Shown: positions 1-8,298, counted from the first letter of the stretch. The stretch: DNA of 64,000 bases from Bradyrhizobium sp. Rc3b (GCF_900114915.1 NZ_FOUS01000003.1:186001-250000), one strand, 5' to 3'. Notes: a model not told the origin generated them from the sequence alone. A program made the numbers and translations.

Positions 1-728
1 ATCGAAAGCGGAACCAGTGCAGCTTGGATCAAGCCGGGCCAGCGCGATTTGCTGGGCCGATTGAGGAGGCGGCTGATATAATAAGCAAGCAGCGCCGTCA
101 GGCAGGCACATCGCCAGCCGTCGCCGCCAGTGCGCCGGGGATGCCGGCGACGGCATAGCCGATTAAGGTCACGATAAGCACGTTCGGACCTGGCGCGAGC
201 TGCGTGATCGCAATAGGCGTCGGTGAACTGCTCGTCGGTTATCCAGTGATGCACCTCGACCGCGATGCGGTGCATCGCGGCCACCGCCGCCGCGGCGCCG
301 CAGACCGCGAACAGCGACATCAGTCCAAAGAACAGCGACATCAGTCCAAAGGTGGAGATCAGCGCTCAGATCGGATTGTCGGGATTCATGCTGCTACTTT
401 CCGCCGCAGGAAAAGTGGCGCCGACACTGACGGGGATCGCGACCAGCAGCACCGCCGGAAAGCGGCAGGCGAAGCACCCGATGGCAAGAAACACGCCGGC
501 CATCAGGATCAATGCGAGGGGATCCGTCCGCTTCAGCAGCGGCGTCATCATGCGGACCACTACTGCGATCACGAGGCCTACCGCCGCGCAGGAGATGCCG
601 GCGAGGCTGCGGCGCAGCACGTCGAGGTCGCCGTAACGGGCGTAGATGATCGCAAGCATCGTCATGATCAGCGTCGGCGGCAGCAACAGGCCTGGCGCTC
701 GGCCGGCCGGTGCTGAATCCTCGGACAT
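1..728 (-). pseudogene. chrA: Decayed chromate transporter (ChrA family)
   Basis: Read on the minus strand, 728-366 encodes 120 residues typical of the middle of a ChrA protein (motif IIYARYGDL and hydrophobic helices), ending in the linker MNPDNPI. An in-frame TGA follows at about 366-368. The same frame then resumes with second-domain sequence (FGLMSLF, MHRIAVEVHHWITDEQF). After that the recognisable protein (APGPNVLIVTLIGYAVAGIP) continues only in another frame. The first ~100 residues of the family are missing and the window edge removes the other end. ChrA proteins normally export chromate in two homologous membrane halves. Truncation, internal stop, tandem duplication and frameshift together indicate a non-functional remnant. 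The family call rests on motif recognition. Confidence 0.75.
310..351. repeat. Two tandem 21-bp copies inside the chrA remnant
   Basis: Positions 310-330 and 331-351 are identical 21-bp units. On the minus strand they duplicate the residues around FGLMSLF of the second ChrA domain. The duplication keeps the reading frame but adds seven residues, so it is one of several lesions in this pseudogene and looks like replication slippage. Confidence 0.85.
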
Positions 729-828
729 CTCAGAAGCTTAGAACGCCGGCCGCGGCGTCGCTAAGGCCAGTCGCGCCTCCGTCCGGAACCTATCCCAAGG
801 GAACTGCGCGGGAACGTTCAAAACCCCC

Positions 829-857
829 TGTTTTTCAAACCCTTTGCGCCCTATATT
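829..857 (+). promoter_or_regulatory. Possible promoter of the tmRNA gene
   Basis: TATATT at 852-857 is a good -10 candidate placed 5-8 bases before the first likely tmRNA nucleotides. A weak -35-like TGTTTT lies at 829-834 with 17-bp spacing. It is supported only by position and the -10 match. Confidence 0.35.
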
Positions 858-860
858 GGG

Positions 861-1193
861 GCTGCCGGTTCGCCGGCTATGGAAATAAACGGTCGTCGCA
901 ATAAACCATTCGGACCCGGGGGCGGTACCCGGCGCCTCCACCAAAGCCCACCAACGGGGTCATCCCGAAGCGGGCTTTGGCGGGGGCGAAATAGGATCGA
1001 CGAGGGCGTAAAGGGCGTACTTTTTCCCGGTATTGTTCCGCCGTTATCGGGCTACTGCAATAGTTGCCAACGACAACTTTGCTCCGGTTGCTCAGGCTGC
1101 GTAACGCAGTTTGAAAGACCATCTTAAAGTCCTAACGGGTTAAGCTCCGTTAGGCGGGGTTCGGAGGCACCTGGCAACAGAAGCCTCCACTTT
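861..1193 (+). ncRNA. ssrA: Transfer-messenger RNA, circularly permuted two-piece form
   Basis: tmRNA rescues stalled ribosomes and adds a degradation tag. In this permuted gene the acceptor piece comes first: T-stem strands CCGGG (916-920) and CCCGG (928-932), acceptor strand CGCCTCC (933-939), then A and CCA at 941-943. After a hairpin-forming spacer the coding piece begins with GGGGGCG (982-988), which pairs over all seven positions with 933-939 (one G-U). The tag frame ANDNFAPVAQAA runs 1066-1101 with TAA at 1102-1104. Further stems follow (CCTAACGG/CCGTTAGG, GGAGGC/GCCTCC) up to about 1190. Mature pieces arise by excision of the spacer, as known for alphaproteobacteria. Outer ends are approximate. 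Open frames overlapping this gene are spurious. Confidence 0.93.
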
Positions 1194-1306
1194 ACTCTTG
1201 ATTTCTTCCCCGGCGGGGACTCCTGCTGACCCGTCAGGCGCGGTACTATTGCGGCTTGGCGAGTCGGGTCGGCACGGTCCGGCTTCGGGGATGCAACAGG
1301 ACCACC

Positions 1307-1825
1307 ATGGCGACCGATCATATCCGATACGATGTGCTGGCCCGCGACGCGCTGCGCGGCGTGCTGCGGAAGGTGCTGACCGATGCCGCGGCCCAGGGCC
1401 TGCCGGGCGAGCACCATTTCTTCATCACTTTCGTGTCGAAGGCCGAGGGCGTGAAGCTGTCGCCGCGGCTGCTGGCGCAATATCCGGAAGAGATGACGAT
1501 CATCCTGCAGCATCAGTTCTGGGATCTGACCGTGCTCGAGGACCGTTTCGAGGTCGGCCTCTCCTTCGGCGGCATTCCGGAGCGGCTGATCGTGCCGTTC
1601 AGCGCCATCAAGAGCTTCCTCGATCCGTCCGTGAAATTCGGCCTGCAGTTCGACACGTCCGACGTCGCCGAGGTCGCGCCCGAGACGCTGCCGACAGCTC
1701 CCGCGCCGTCGGCCGTCGCCGTGCAGACGCCTGCCCCTGAAACGGCGGAAGGCACGGAGGAGCCGGCGGCTCCGAACCAGGGCGGCGCCGAAGTCGTGCG
1801 GCTCGATCGTTTCCGCAAGAAATGA
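1307..1825 (+). CDS. sspB: SspB family ClpXP adaptor (alpha type)
   Basis: SspB tethers tmRNA-tagged proteins to the ClpXP protease in the cytoplasm. The 172-residue product has the compact N-terminal domain (about residues 1-120, starting MATDHIRYDVLARDALRGVL), then a Pro/Ala/Glu-rich flexible linker, then a C-terminal basic-hydrophobic tail VVRLDRFRKK (163-172). That tail is in the place of the ClpX-binding XB motif of known SspB proteins. The start at 1307 is preferred because the conserved family N-terminus begins there; an upstream in-frame start at 1256 would add non-conserved residues. It lies about 115 bases downstream of the tmRNA gene, so the tag source and the tag reader are neighbours on the same strand. 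Confidence 0.93.
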   Translation: MATDHIRYDVLARDALRGVLRKVLTDAAAQGLPGEHHFFITFVSKAEGVKLSPRLLAQYPEEMTIILQHQFWDLTVLEDRFEVGLSFGGIPERLIVPFSAIKSFLDPSVKFGLQFDTSDVAEVAPETLPTAPAPSAVAVQTPAPETAEGTEEPAAPNQGGAEVVRLDRFRKK

Positions 1826-1926
1826 TCTAGGTTGGGGCCGAAGCCATCGCGCCCGGCCAAACTGTCTATATAGAAGAGCACATGAAACGGCCGCGCGGCA
1901 TTTCGGGCGGCAGGATGGATGTGCTC

Positions 1927-3363
1927 ATGGCCAAAACTGCCCGCTCGAAGACTGCCCAATCGAAGACTGACCGCCCCAACACCCGCATCGAGACCGACAG
2001 TTTCGGTCCCATCGAGGTCCCCTCCGATCGTTATTGGGGGGCGCAGACCGAACGCTCGCGCCAGAACTTCCGCATCGGCACCGACCGCATGCCGATCGCG
2101 CTCGTGCACGCGCTCGGCATCGTCAAGCTCGCGGCGGCGCAGTCCAACCTCGAGTTCGGCCTGCTCGACCGGCGCCGCGCGGGCGCCATCATCCGCGCCG
2201 CGCGCGAAGTGATCGAGGGCAAGCTCGATGACCATTTCCCGCTTGTCGTGTGGCAGACCGGCTCGGGCACGCAGAGCAACATGAACCTCAACGAGGTGAT
2301 CGCCAACCGCGCCAATGAGCTGCTCGGCGGCGAGCTCGGCGCCAAGAAGCCGGTGCATCCCAACGATCACGTCAACATGAGCCAATCGTCGAACGATTCG
2401 TTTCCGACCGCGATGCATATCGCGGCCGCGAGTCGCATCAATGCCGACCTCATTCCTGCGCTCGATGAGCTGCTCCGCGCGCTGCGCAAGAAGGAGAAAG
2501 CGTTCGCAAAAATCGTCAAGATCGGCCGGACTCATACGCAGGATGCCACGCCCCTGACGCTCGGCCAGGAGTTTTCCGGCTATGCCGCGCAGGTCGAAAG
2601 CGGCATCGCCCGGCTCAGGAGCGCGGTGAAGGACCTCTATCCGCTGGCGCAGGGCGGCACCGCCGTCGGCACCGGCCTCAACTCGAAGCCGCGCTTCGCG
2701 AAGCTTTTCGCCAAGCACGTGGTCGGGATCACGAAGCTGCCCTTCACCAGCGCCGCCAACAAATTCGAGGCACTGGCCTCCAACGACGCCTACGTGCTGG
2801 CGCACGGCGCCATCAACTCGGTCGCGACAGGGCTGTTCAAGATCGCCAACGACATCCGCCTCCTGGGATCAGGCCCGCGCTCGGGGCTCGGCGAGCTGAT
2901 CCTGCCGGAGAACGAGCCGGGCTCCTCGATCATGCCGGGCAAGGTCAATCCGACCCAGTGCGAGGCGATGACCATGGTGTGCTGCCAGGTGTTCGGCAAT
3001 CACACCGCGATCACGGTGGCCGGCAGCCAGGGCCATTTCGAGCTAAACGTCTACAAGCCCGTGCTCGCCTACAACATGCTGCACTCGATCCGCCTGATGG
3101 CGGATGCGGCGCGATCCTTCACCGAGCATTGCGTGAGCGGCATTCGTGCCGACGAAAAGCGCATAAGTGAGCTGATGCAGCGTTCGCTGATGCTGGTGAC
3201 GGCGCTCGCCCCGAAGATCGGCTACGACAACGCCGCCAAGGTGGCCAAGACGGCCCATGCCAACGGCACCACGCTGAAGGAGGAGGCGCTGCGGCTCGGC
3301 TTCGTCTCGGCCGACGAGTTCGATCGCCTGGTACGCCCCGAGAAGATGACCAGCCCGGGATAG
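1927..3363 (+). CDS. fumC: Class II fumarate hydratase
   Basis: Interconverts fumarate and L-malate in the TCA cycle and acts as a cytosolic homotetramer without iron. The fumarase/aspartase signature [11 protein letters not shown] is present near residue 330, as are the substrate-site stretches [14 protein letters not shown] and [18 protein letters not shown]. The length (478 residues) fits the family, apart from a lysine-rich N-terminal tail of about 25 residues before [13 protein letters not shown]. In-frame ATGs at 1882 and 1915 are alternatives; 1927 gives the usual [12 protein letters not shown] start. It follows sspB by about 100 bases on the same strand, an arrangement I associate with this bacterial group rather than with a shared function. 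Confidence 0.95.
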   Translation: MAKTARSKTAQSKTDRPNTRIETDSFGPIEVPSDRYWGAQTERSRQNFRIGTDRMPIALVHALGIVKLAAAQSNLEFGLLDRRRAGAIIRAAREVIEGKLDDHFPLVVWQTGSGTQSNMNLNEVIANRANELLGGELGAKKPVHPNDHVNMSQSSNDSFPTAMHIAAASRINADLIPALDELLRALRKKEKAFAKIVKIGRTHTQDATPLTLGQEFSGYAAQVESGIARLRSAVKDLYPLAQGGTAVGTGLNSKPRFAKLFAKHVVGITKLPFTSAANKFEALASNDAYVLAHGAINSVATGLFKIANDIRLLGSGPRSGLGELILPENEPGSSIMPGKVNPTQCEAMTMVCCQVFGNHTAITVAGSQGHFELNVYKPVLAYNMLHSIRLMADAARSFTEHCVSGIRADEKRISELMQRSLMLVTALAPKIGYDNAAKVAKTAHANGTTLKEEALRLGFVSADEFDRLVRPEKMTSPG

Positions 3364-3440
3364 AACTCCGAATTCCGATAGCCATCCGTAATGATACGGA
3401 CGCTCGGCGCCCTAGAAATGTGCGGCTTTGGGGGCGGGAT

Positions 3441-3454
3441 TTGATTACCGTCAA
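3441..3454. promoter_or_regulatory. FNR/FixK-type half-site pair (weak candidate)
   Basis: TTGATTACCGTCAA fits TTGA-N6-TCAA. It lies about 190 bases before the DUF4169 gene, which is far for direct activation, and one such match per 64 kb is expected by chance. It is listed for comparison with the stronger boxes at 6721, 8627 and 8792. Confidence 0.25.
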
Positions 3455-3644
3455 TGTTCCGGCAGGACGGCGTGCTACGCAGCCCTTCCGCCCCTCGACG
3501 GGGGCGAAATTCATCGTTTGATGGCCCGAGAGGCCGATTGACGAGGACAAGCGAATGGCGATCAAGTCTTGTGGGGCGCAGTGCGGCACCCTGTTTCTGA
3601 GTGTTTCATCCTGCCTGGAAAGGATCGGATGATGGAGACGCGGC

Positions 3645-3848
3645 ATGGGGAACGTCATCAACCTGAATCGTTTCAGGAAGCGCGCCGAACGGGAAGCCTC
3701 GGCGAAGCAGGCGGACGCCAACCGGACGAAGTTCGGCCGCACGAAGGCGGAACGGTCGGCGCAGGAGACGCGCGCGGACAAGGCGAAGGCGCATCTGGAC
3801 CAGCATCAGTTGGACCAGCACCAGATCGATCGCGAGGAGCAGCCATGA
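3645..3848 (+). CDS. DUF4169 family small basic protein
   Basis: A 67-residue highly charged protein of unknown function. The N-terminus (V4 to R13, VINLNRFRKR) is the conserved part of the family. The rest is a lysine/arginine/alanine/glutamate-rich helix ending in the imperfect repeat LDQHQLDQHQ. There is no signal peptide or membrane segment. Its stop codon overlaps the start of the next gene (ATGA at 3845-3848), which indicates translational coupling with the ribbon-helix-helix protein. The N-terminal motif closely resembles the C-terminal tail VVRLDRFRKK of SspB encoded 1.8 kb upstream. That similarity is seen in the sequence; any ClpX-related role is inference. Confidence 0.8.
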   Translation: MGNVINLNRFRKRAEREASAKQADANRTKFGRTKAERSAQETRADKAKAHLDQHQLDQHQIDREEQP

Positions 3849-4096
3849 AGTCGCCCGTCGTGAAACGGTCGATCGTCGTCGCCGGGCACAAGACCAGCGT
3901 CAGCCTGGAAGAGGCGTTCTGGAACGGCATGAAGGAGATCTCCGGCTTGCGCAACATGACGTTGTCCGAGCTGGTCGGCGAGATCGACAACAACCGCCAG
4001 CAGGGCAATTTGTCGTCGGCGATCCGCCTGTTCGTGCTGGACTACTTCAAGAGCCGGGCCATGGCCCCCCAGCCGGACAAGGTCGCGGCCCAGTAG
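3845..4096 (+). CDS. Ribbon-helix-helix domain protein
   Basis: An 83-residue protein with the small RHH fold seen in rhizobial proteins paired with DUF4169. A beta-strand segment KRSIVVAGHKTSVSLEEAFW is followed by helices containing MTLSELVGEID and SSAIRLFVLDYFKS. RHH proteins usually dimerise and bind DNA, but this subfamily has no established target and may not be a repressor. The start overlaps the stop of the DUF4169 gene by four bases, so the two are a translationally coupled pair. No operator is apparent upstream. Confidence 0.78.
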   Translation: MKSPVVKRSIVVAGHKTSVSLEEAFWNGMKEISGLRNMTLSELVGEIDNNRQQGNLSSAIRLFVLDYFKSRAMAPQPDKVAAQ

Positions 4097-4210
4097 GCGC
4101 CGGGGCGCCTTCGACGGCGCTCCGCGACCTGCACTTTAAAATCACTCTAAGGTGCGGTTTCAGCGAGCGCGCGCGCTTGACCTCAATGCCTTGCGTTGAA
4201 AATACAGGGC

Positions 4211-4486
4211 ATGACCGACACCAATGACACGCGCCCGCACATGCCGCTGGGTCTGGCCCAGCGCGGCTATACCGGCGTCATCCAGCATCTTTCCGCTCGA
4301 GAGGCGGGCTCGGCGCTCTCCGACATCGAGCTCGAGAGCCGCCTGATCGAGCTCGGCTTCGTCGAGGGCGCCCGGGTCGAGGTCCTGCACGAGGGGCTGG
4401 TCGGGCGCGACCCGATCGCCGTGCGGGTCGACAGCATCACGATTGCGGTCCGACGCCGCGAGGCCATGGCCATCATCGTCGCCTAG
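4211..4486 (+). CDS. feoA: Ferrous iron transport protein A
   Basis: A small SH3-like cytosolic accessory of the FeoB ferrous-iron transporter. The 91-residue product has the FeoA pattern: the stretch around LELGFVEGARVEVLHEGLVGRDPIAVRV and a closing strand with IAVRRREAMAIIVA. The ATG at 4211 is preferred over an upstream in-frame start at 4196 because the conserved part and spacing fit better. It is 37 bases upstream of feoB on the same strand, a standard feoAB operon. No convincing iron-regulator site is visible upstream; a TTTA-rich patch near 4135-4152 is too degenerate to call. Confidence 0.9.
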   Translation: MTDTNDTRPHMPLGLAQRGYTGVIQHLSAREAGSALSDIELESRLIELGFVEGARVEVLHEGLVGRDPIAVRVDSITIAVRRREAMAIIVA

Positions 4487-4523
4487 ACAGCGACCGGACC
4501 TCTGATCCCGGACCAGTGATTCC

Positions 4524-6395
4524 ATGGAATTACCCCTGCTGCATCTCGCCCTGGTGGGCACGCCGAACAGCGGCAAGACCTCGCTGTTCAATGCCCTGAC
4601 CGGCAGCCGGCAGAAGGTCGCGAACTATCCGGGCGTCACCGTCGAGCGCAAGGAAGGCTTCTTCGTCACTCCCCTGGGACGTCAGGTCTCGGTGGTCGAC
4701 CTGCCCGGCACCTATTCGCTGCGCGGCCGCAGCCCGGACGAGGAGATCACCCGCGACTTCGTGCTCGGCAGGGCCTCCGGCGAGACCGTGCCCGACCTCG
4801 TGCTGTGCGTGGCCGATTCGACCAATTTGCGGCTGACCATCCGCCTGCTGCTCGAGCTCAAGCGCACCGGACGGCCGATGCTGCTCGTGCTCAACATGTT
4901 CGATATCGCGGCCCGCCGCGGCATCACCGTCGACACGGAGCGGCTCGCCAAGGAGCTCGGCCTGCCCGTGGTCACCTCGATCGCGGTGCGCAAGGGCGGC
5001 ACCGCCGACCTCTTGAAGCTGACCGACGAGGTCTCGGCAAAGCTCGCCGCCGAGGCGGAGGCGAACAACTGGCGCGCGCTCAGTGTCTCCGAATTGCGCG
5101 CGACCCAGCGCGAGGCCGACCGCATCATCGCCGACTGCGTCAGCCTGCCTGCCAGGCCCGACACATGGACCGCGCGGATCGACGCGATCGTGCTGCATCC
5201 GGTCGGCGGCCTCGTCGTGCTCGCGCTGATCCTGTTCGTGATGTTCCAGGCGGTGTTCGCCTGGGCGCAACCGGCAATGGACGTGCTCAAGTCCGGCTTC
5301 GACGGGCTCGGGGAGCTCGTGCAGGCCACCCTGCCCGACGGCCTGTTGCAGAGCTTCCTGCAGAATGGCGTGATCTCCGGCGTCGGCAGCGTCATCGTGT
5401 TCCTGCCGCAGATCATCCTCATCTTCCTGTTCATCCTGCTGCTGGAAGATTTCGGCTACATGGCGCGCGCCGCGTTCCTGATGGACCGCATCATGGGCGG
5501 CGCCGGCCTGCACGGCCGCGCTTTCATTCCGCTGCTGTCGAGCTTTGCCTGCGCCATTCCCGGCATCATGGCGACGCGCGTGATCGACAACAAGCGCGAC
5601 CGGCTGACCACGATCCTGATCGCGCCGCTGATGACCTGCTCGGCGCGTATTCCGGTCTACACGCTGATCATCTCGGCTTTCATCCCTGCGAAGGACGTCT
5701 GGGGCTTCATCAACCTGCAGGGCCTCGTGATGTTCGGCCTCTATGCCTGCGGCATCATCAGCGCGCTTCTCGTCTCGTTCCTGATCAAGTTCTTCATGCT
5801 GCGCGACTATGCGCCGGCGCCGTTCATGCTCGAGCTGCCGGACTACAAGATGCCGCGGTTGAAATCGATCGTGATCGGCATCTTCACCCGCGCCAAGATG
5901 TTCCTGTACCGCGCCGGCACCACGATCTTCTCGATGATGGTGCTGATCTGGTTCCTGGCCTCGTTCCCGCAGCCTCCGGCGGGCGCGACCGAACCCGCGA
6001 TCGACTTCAGCCTCGCCGCGATGATCGGCAAGGCACTCGAACCGCTGCTCGCCCCGGTCGGCTTCAACTGGCAGATCGCGGTCGCGCTGATCCCGGGCAT
6101 GGCGGCGCGCGAGGTCGCGGTCGCGGCACTCGGCACCGTCTATGCGATCGAAGGCGGCAAGGAAGCGGCCGAGCAGATCGGCCAGGTGCTGGCGACGAAA
6201 TGGTCGCTCGCCACCGCGCTGTCGATGCTGGCCTGGTACATCTTCGCCCCGCAATGCGCCTCGACGCTGGCCGTGATCCGGCGCGAGACCGGAAGCTGGA
6301 CCTGGATGGCCGTGACCTTCACCTACATGCTGGTGCTGGCCTATGCCGCGAGCCTCCTGACCTACAACGTCGCGGTGGCGCTGGGCGCCGGCTAG
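4524..6395 (+). CDS. feoB: Ferrous iron transporter B
   Basis: Inner-membrane Fe(II) permease with an N-terminal GTPase domain. The G1 loop GTPNSGKT is at residues 12-19, G2-type NYPGVTVE follows, G3 DLPG is near residue 58, and the G4 position reads NMFD near residue 123. A helical spacer follows, then about eight membrane segments with the paired gate motifs of the family, including FACAIPGIMATRVI and the mirrored TCSARIPVYTLII. The length of 623 residues is on the short side because the C-terminal hydrophilic part is minimal. It is cotranscribed with feoA. In Bradyrhizobium such systems supply iron under micro-oxic and symbiotic conditions. Confidence 0.96.
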   Translation: MELPLLHLALVGTPNSGKTSLFNALTGSRQKVANYPGVTVERKEGFFVTPLGRQVSVVDLPGTYSLRGRSPDEEITRDFVLGRASGETVPDLVLCVADSTNLRLTIRLLLELKRTGRPMLLVLNMFDIAARRGITVDTERLAKELGLPVVTSIAVRKGGTADLLKLTDEVSAKLAAEAEANNWRALSVSELRATQREADRIIADCVSLPARPDTWTARIDAIVLHPVGGLVVLALILFVMFQAVFAWAQPAMDVLKSGFDGLGELVQATLPDGLLQSFLQNGVISGVGSVIVFLPQIILIFLFILLLEDFGYMARAAFLMDRIMGGAGLHGRAFIPLLSSFACAIPGIMATRVIDNKRDRLTTILIAPLMTCSARIPVYTLIISAFIPAKDVWGFINLQGLVMFGLYACGIISALLVSFLIKFFMLRDYAPAPFMLELPDYKMPRLKSIVIGIFTRAKMFLYRAGTTIFSMMVLIWFLASFPQPPAGATEPAIDFSLAAMIGKALEPLLAPVGFNWQIAVALIPGMAAREVAVAALGTVYAIEGGKEAAEQIGQVLATKWSLATALSMLAWYIFAPQCASTLAVIRRETGSWTWMAVTFTYMLVLAYAASLLTYNVAVALGAG

Positions 6396-6488
6396 CCCCT
6401 CCAAAACAAAAATCGCGAAAACAACCCCATGCACAGTAGACGGGGGCTGTGAAATCAATGGCTTACGCGCGGGCGAGAGTCGTCTCGG

Positions 6489-6535
6489 CTGCCTGGTCGG
6501 GCGAAAAACTGGCACGATGCCATTCTCCCGAGAAT
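6489..6535. repeat. Dispersed repeat, copy 1
   Basis: A segment with TCGGGCGAAAAACTGGCACG at 6497-6516, followed by ATGCCAT, aligns with 10041-10075 (TCGGGCAAAACAGCGGCACG then ATGGCAT). The two are diverged but collinear over roughly 35 bases. I associate such segments with a short repeat common in Bradyrhizobium intergenic DNA. Confidence 0.45.
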
Positions 6536-6720
6536 CATCGATGCCGCACAGGTCTGGCTCGCAAGTCACGAGCTTTGCCGACGCGCGACCAGACTGCTGC
6601 GAAGCTGCGGCAGCGGTCGAGCTGCATGCTGCTTCCGAGGCGCGGCATCGTCGGGCAAAGCATGGATGCAATGACATCATCAAAGAGTAGCCAGGACCAG
6701 GTTGGAGATATTTCGCGCAC

Positions 6721-6734
6721 TTGATCTGGATCAA
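6721..6734. promoter_or_regulatory. FNR/FixK-type binding site
   Basis: TTGATCTGGATCAA is a perfect match to the FNR/FixK consensus TTGAT-N4-ATCAA. Its centre lies about 85 bases upstream of the ATG at 6813, which allows a class II promoter with a ~45-base leader. In Bradyrhizobium the usual reader of this site is FixK2, the low-oxygen activator. Confidence 0.7.
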
Positions 6735-6812
6735 GCTGCCTCGCGCAACGAGTCGGAAACTGGCGAAACGTCGTCGCAAGCTGGGCCATTGTGGGGGCAC
6801 GGAGCGACCGGG

Positions 6813-7262
6813 ATGCCGTTATTGGCCTATTTCTGGAAGGTCGGAGCGGCGTTGCTCGCGCTCCTGTTCGTTGCGGACTTTTGTCTGCCCGGCGCGCAAG
6901 TCGCCGAGAGGACGATCGCGGATCGGGCGACCATACGCATTCACTCGGACCGCAAATGGCCCGAGCGTGTGGTCCTCGATATGACCGCGCCAGTGATCGT
7001 GGCGGTCGCATCTGCACCTTCGACTACAGAGCCTCCTTCCCTCGCCCGCACAGAGCCGCCGGTCATTCGGGCGGAGACATCCGCGGTTGCCAATGCACTC
7101 GCGATGGCGCGCGCGGACTCGCCGCCGCGCGAATCCGTCGAGCACAAGCGGCCGCGAAGGCCGCAACACATTGCGACGCGATCGAAACGACACCCGACGC
7201 CGCAGATGGTCCTGGCGGCGCGGCAACCACAGTTCGGGTGGTTTGGCTACCGGGACTGGTGA
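6813..7262 (+). CDS. Hypothetical protein with one N-terminal membrane segment
   Basis: A 149-residue protein that I do not assign to a function. Residues 4-25 form one hydrophobic segment (YFWKVGAALLALLFVADFCL), either an uncleaved anchor or a signal peptide ending near LPGAQV. The remainder is Pro/Ser/Thr/Arg-rich and probably disordered, with a basic stretch (HKRPRRPQHIATRSKRH) before the C-terminal WFGYRDW. Similar proteins are typical of Bradyrhizobium. ATG 6813 is chosen because the hydrophobic segment starts there; an upstream frame from 6702 would overlap the FixK-type box. That box suggests induction at low oxygen. Confidence 0.65.
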   Translation: MPLLAYFWKVGAALLALLFVADFCLPGAQVAERTIADRATIRIHSDRKWPERVVLDMTAPVIVAVASAPSTTEPPSLARTEPPVIRAETSAVANALAMARADSPPRESVEHKRPRRPQHIATRSKRHPTPQMVLAARQPQFGWFGYRDW

Positions 7263-7325
7263 TCGCAATGGCGCTCGTGCGGCACTCGAACACGCCGGAC
7301 ATTCTCGCGTCTGTTCATCTCCCAC

Positions 7326-7353
7326 GAAAAAGGCCCCGGTCGATGCCGGGGCC
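7326..7353 (-). terminator. Rho-independent terminator of the outer-membrane protein gene
   Basis: GGCCCCGG (7332-7339) and CCGGGGCC (7346-7353) form an 8-bp perfect stem with a six-base loop. On the minus strand it is followed by a run of five T (7331-7327). It lies 24 bases after the stop of the minus-strand gene ending at 7378. Confidence 0.85.
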
Positions 7354-7377
7354 TGAGTTCACTGGGAAGACCTGAGA

Positions 7378-8139
7378 TCAGTAGCGAGCCGTGACCGGCG
7401 CGCCGTAACCGCCGAAGCGATAGTTCAGCCGAAGTGTGACCATGTCGATATCCTGGGTGACGCCGCTGCCCGTGAGCGCGAGCCCGCCGGGCGTGACCAC
7501 GCCGGCTGCGAAGGCGGTGTTGTCGCGCCCCATCCAGAGATGGTCGTACTCGACACCGACCGACCAGTTCGGCGTGAAGCCGTATTCCCAGCCAACACCG
7601 AGAGCACCGCCCCAGCGCGTGTGACCTGCGGAGGCGAGGCCAACGCCCGTGACGTTGTTGAAAATGTCGAAGCGATTACGGGTCACCGCCGCGCCGCCCT
7701 TCAGGTAGAACAGCGAGGCGTTCCATGCCCAACCTACCTGGGCCGTGAAGAGCCCGATGCCATCTGTCTTGCCCGTGGTCGAGACCAGCGGATCAATCAG
7801 GCTGACACGCGTGTTCTTGATCTCGGCCCAATCGCCCTGCGCTTCCAGGCCGAGCACAAACTGATTGGTCTGCCAGCGATACCCGAGCTGTCCGCCGATC
7901 AAGCCGCCGGAGCGATCGGCGCAACCACTTGCGAGCGTCCCTGCGGCCGTCACGAAGTCCACGCAGCCACGGCTCTGCCCCCAGCCGCCGTTGGCGCCGA
8001 TGTAGAATCCCGTCCAGTTATAGACTGCCATCACAGGTACCGGCGGCGGCGCTGCCTTGACAGCCATATCGGCAGCCATGGCCGGAGCCACCATGCTCAG
8101 CGCCGCGAAGCCGATCGCAGCTATCGAGAGCTTCTTCAT
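7378..8139 (-). CDS. Outer-membrane beta-barrel protein (Omp25/RopB/Omp31 type)
   Basis: A 253-residue exported protein. The signal peptide MKKLSIAAIGFAALSMVAPAMAA is followed by DMAVKAAPPPVPVMAVYNWTGFYIGANGGWG, the hallmark opening of rhizobial small outer-membrane barrels. Alternating strands follow, ending in an aromatic residue (VTLRLNYRFGGYGAPVTARY). Such proteins are abundant surface porin-like or structural barrels. The start at 8139 is placed at the signal peptide; an upstream frame to 8271 is not credible as protein. It is monocistronic, with a strong terminator after it. Confidence 0.9.
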   Translation of the reverse strand: MKKLSIAAIGFAALSMVAPAMAADMAVKAAPPPVPVMAVYNWTGFYIGANGGWGQSRGCVDFVTAAGTLASGCADRSGGLIGGQLGYRWQTNQFVLGLEAQGDWAEIKNTRVSLIDPLVSTTGKTDGIGLFTAQVGWAWNASLFYLKGGAAVTRNRFDIFNNVTGVGLASAGHTRWGGALGVGWEYGFTPNWSVGVEYDHLWMGRDNTAFAAGVVTPGGLALTGSGVTQDIDMVTLRLNYRFGGYGAPVTARY

Positions 8140-8298
8140 CGTCGAATCCCCTTTTCCTAGATCTCTGCCGTTCAAAAATTGAGCCTTATGCAGGCTGGCG
8201 TGCATATTGCGAACGTCTCGAAGGTTACGCGCGAGGGAAGCTTTGGCTCGCACCAAAATGGCAACACTCAAGCGCCACGTCTGTGCACGATAACGTGC

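Larger units (their letters stand above)
6396..6812. other. Intergenic stretch with a dispersed repeat and a FixK-type box
   Basis: The 417 bases between feoB and the gene at 6813 hold no convincing gene. Small frames here lack ribosome sites and family features. The stretch contains a repeat related to 10037-10085 and a perfect FNR/FixK palindrome at 6721-6734. Confidence 0.6.

Noticed and set aside
738..1127. Three short open frames across the tmRNA gene
   Set aside because: They overlap a well-supported structural RNA and show no protein conservation.
3385..3400. Terminator after fumC (TCCGTA/TACGGA hairpin)
   Set aside because: The stem is only six base pairs and no T-run follows, so it does not meet the standard for a rho-independent terminator.
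3555..3632. 25-codon frame with an upstream GAGG in the fumC-DUF4169 gap
   Set aside because: It is very short, has no recognised family, and its cysteines look like chance. There is no support beyond a weak ribosome site.
4129..4160. Possible Irr or Fur box upstream of feoA (TTTAAAATCACTCTAAGG)
   Set aside because: The dyad is too degenerate to match either consensus, so no regulator is assigned.
4530..6800. 756-residue minus-strand open frame opposite feoB
   Set aside because: It is a His/Arg/Asp/Gln-rich shadow frame. FeoB on the plus strand is unambiguous.
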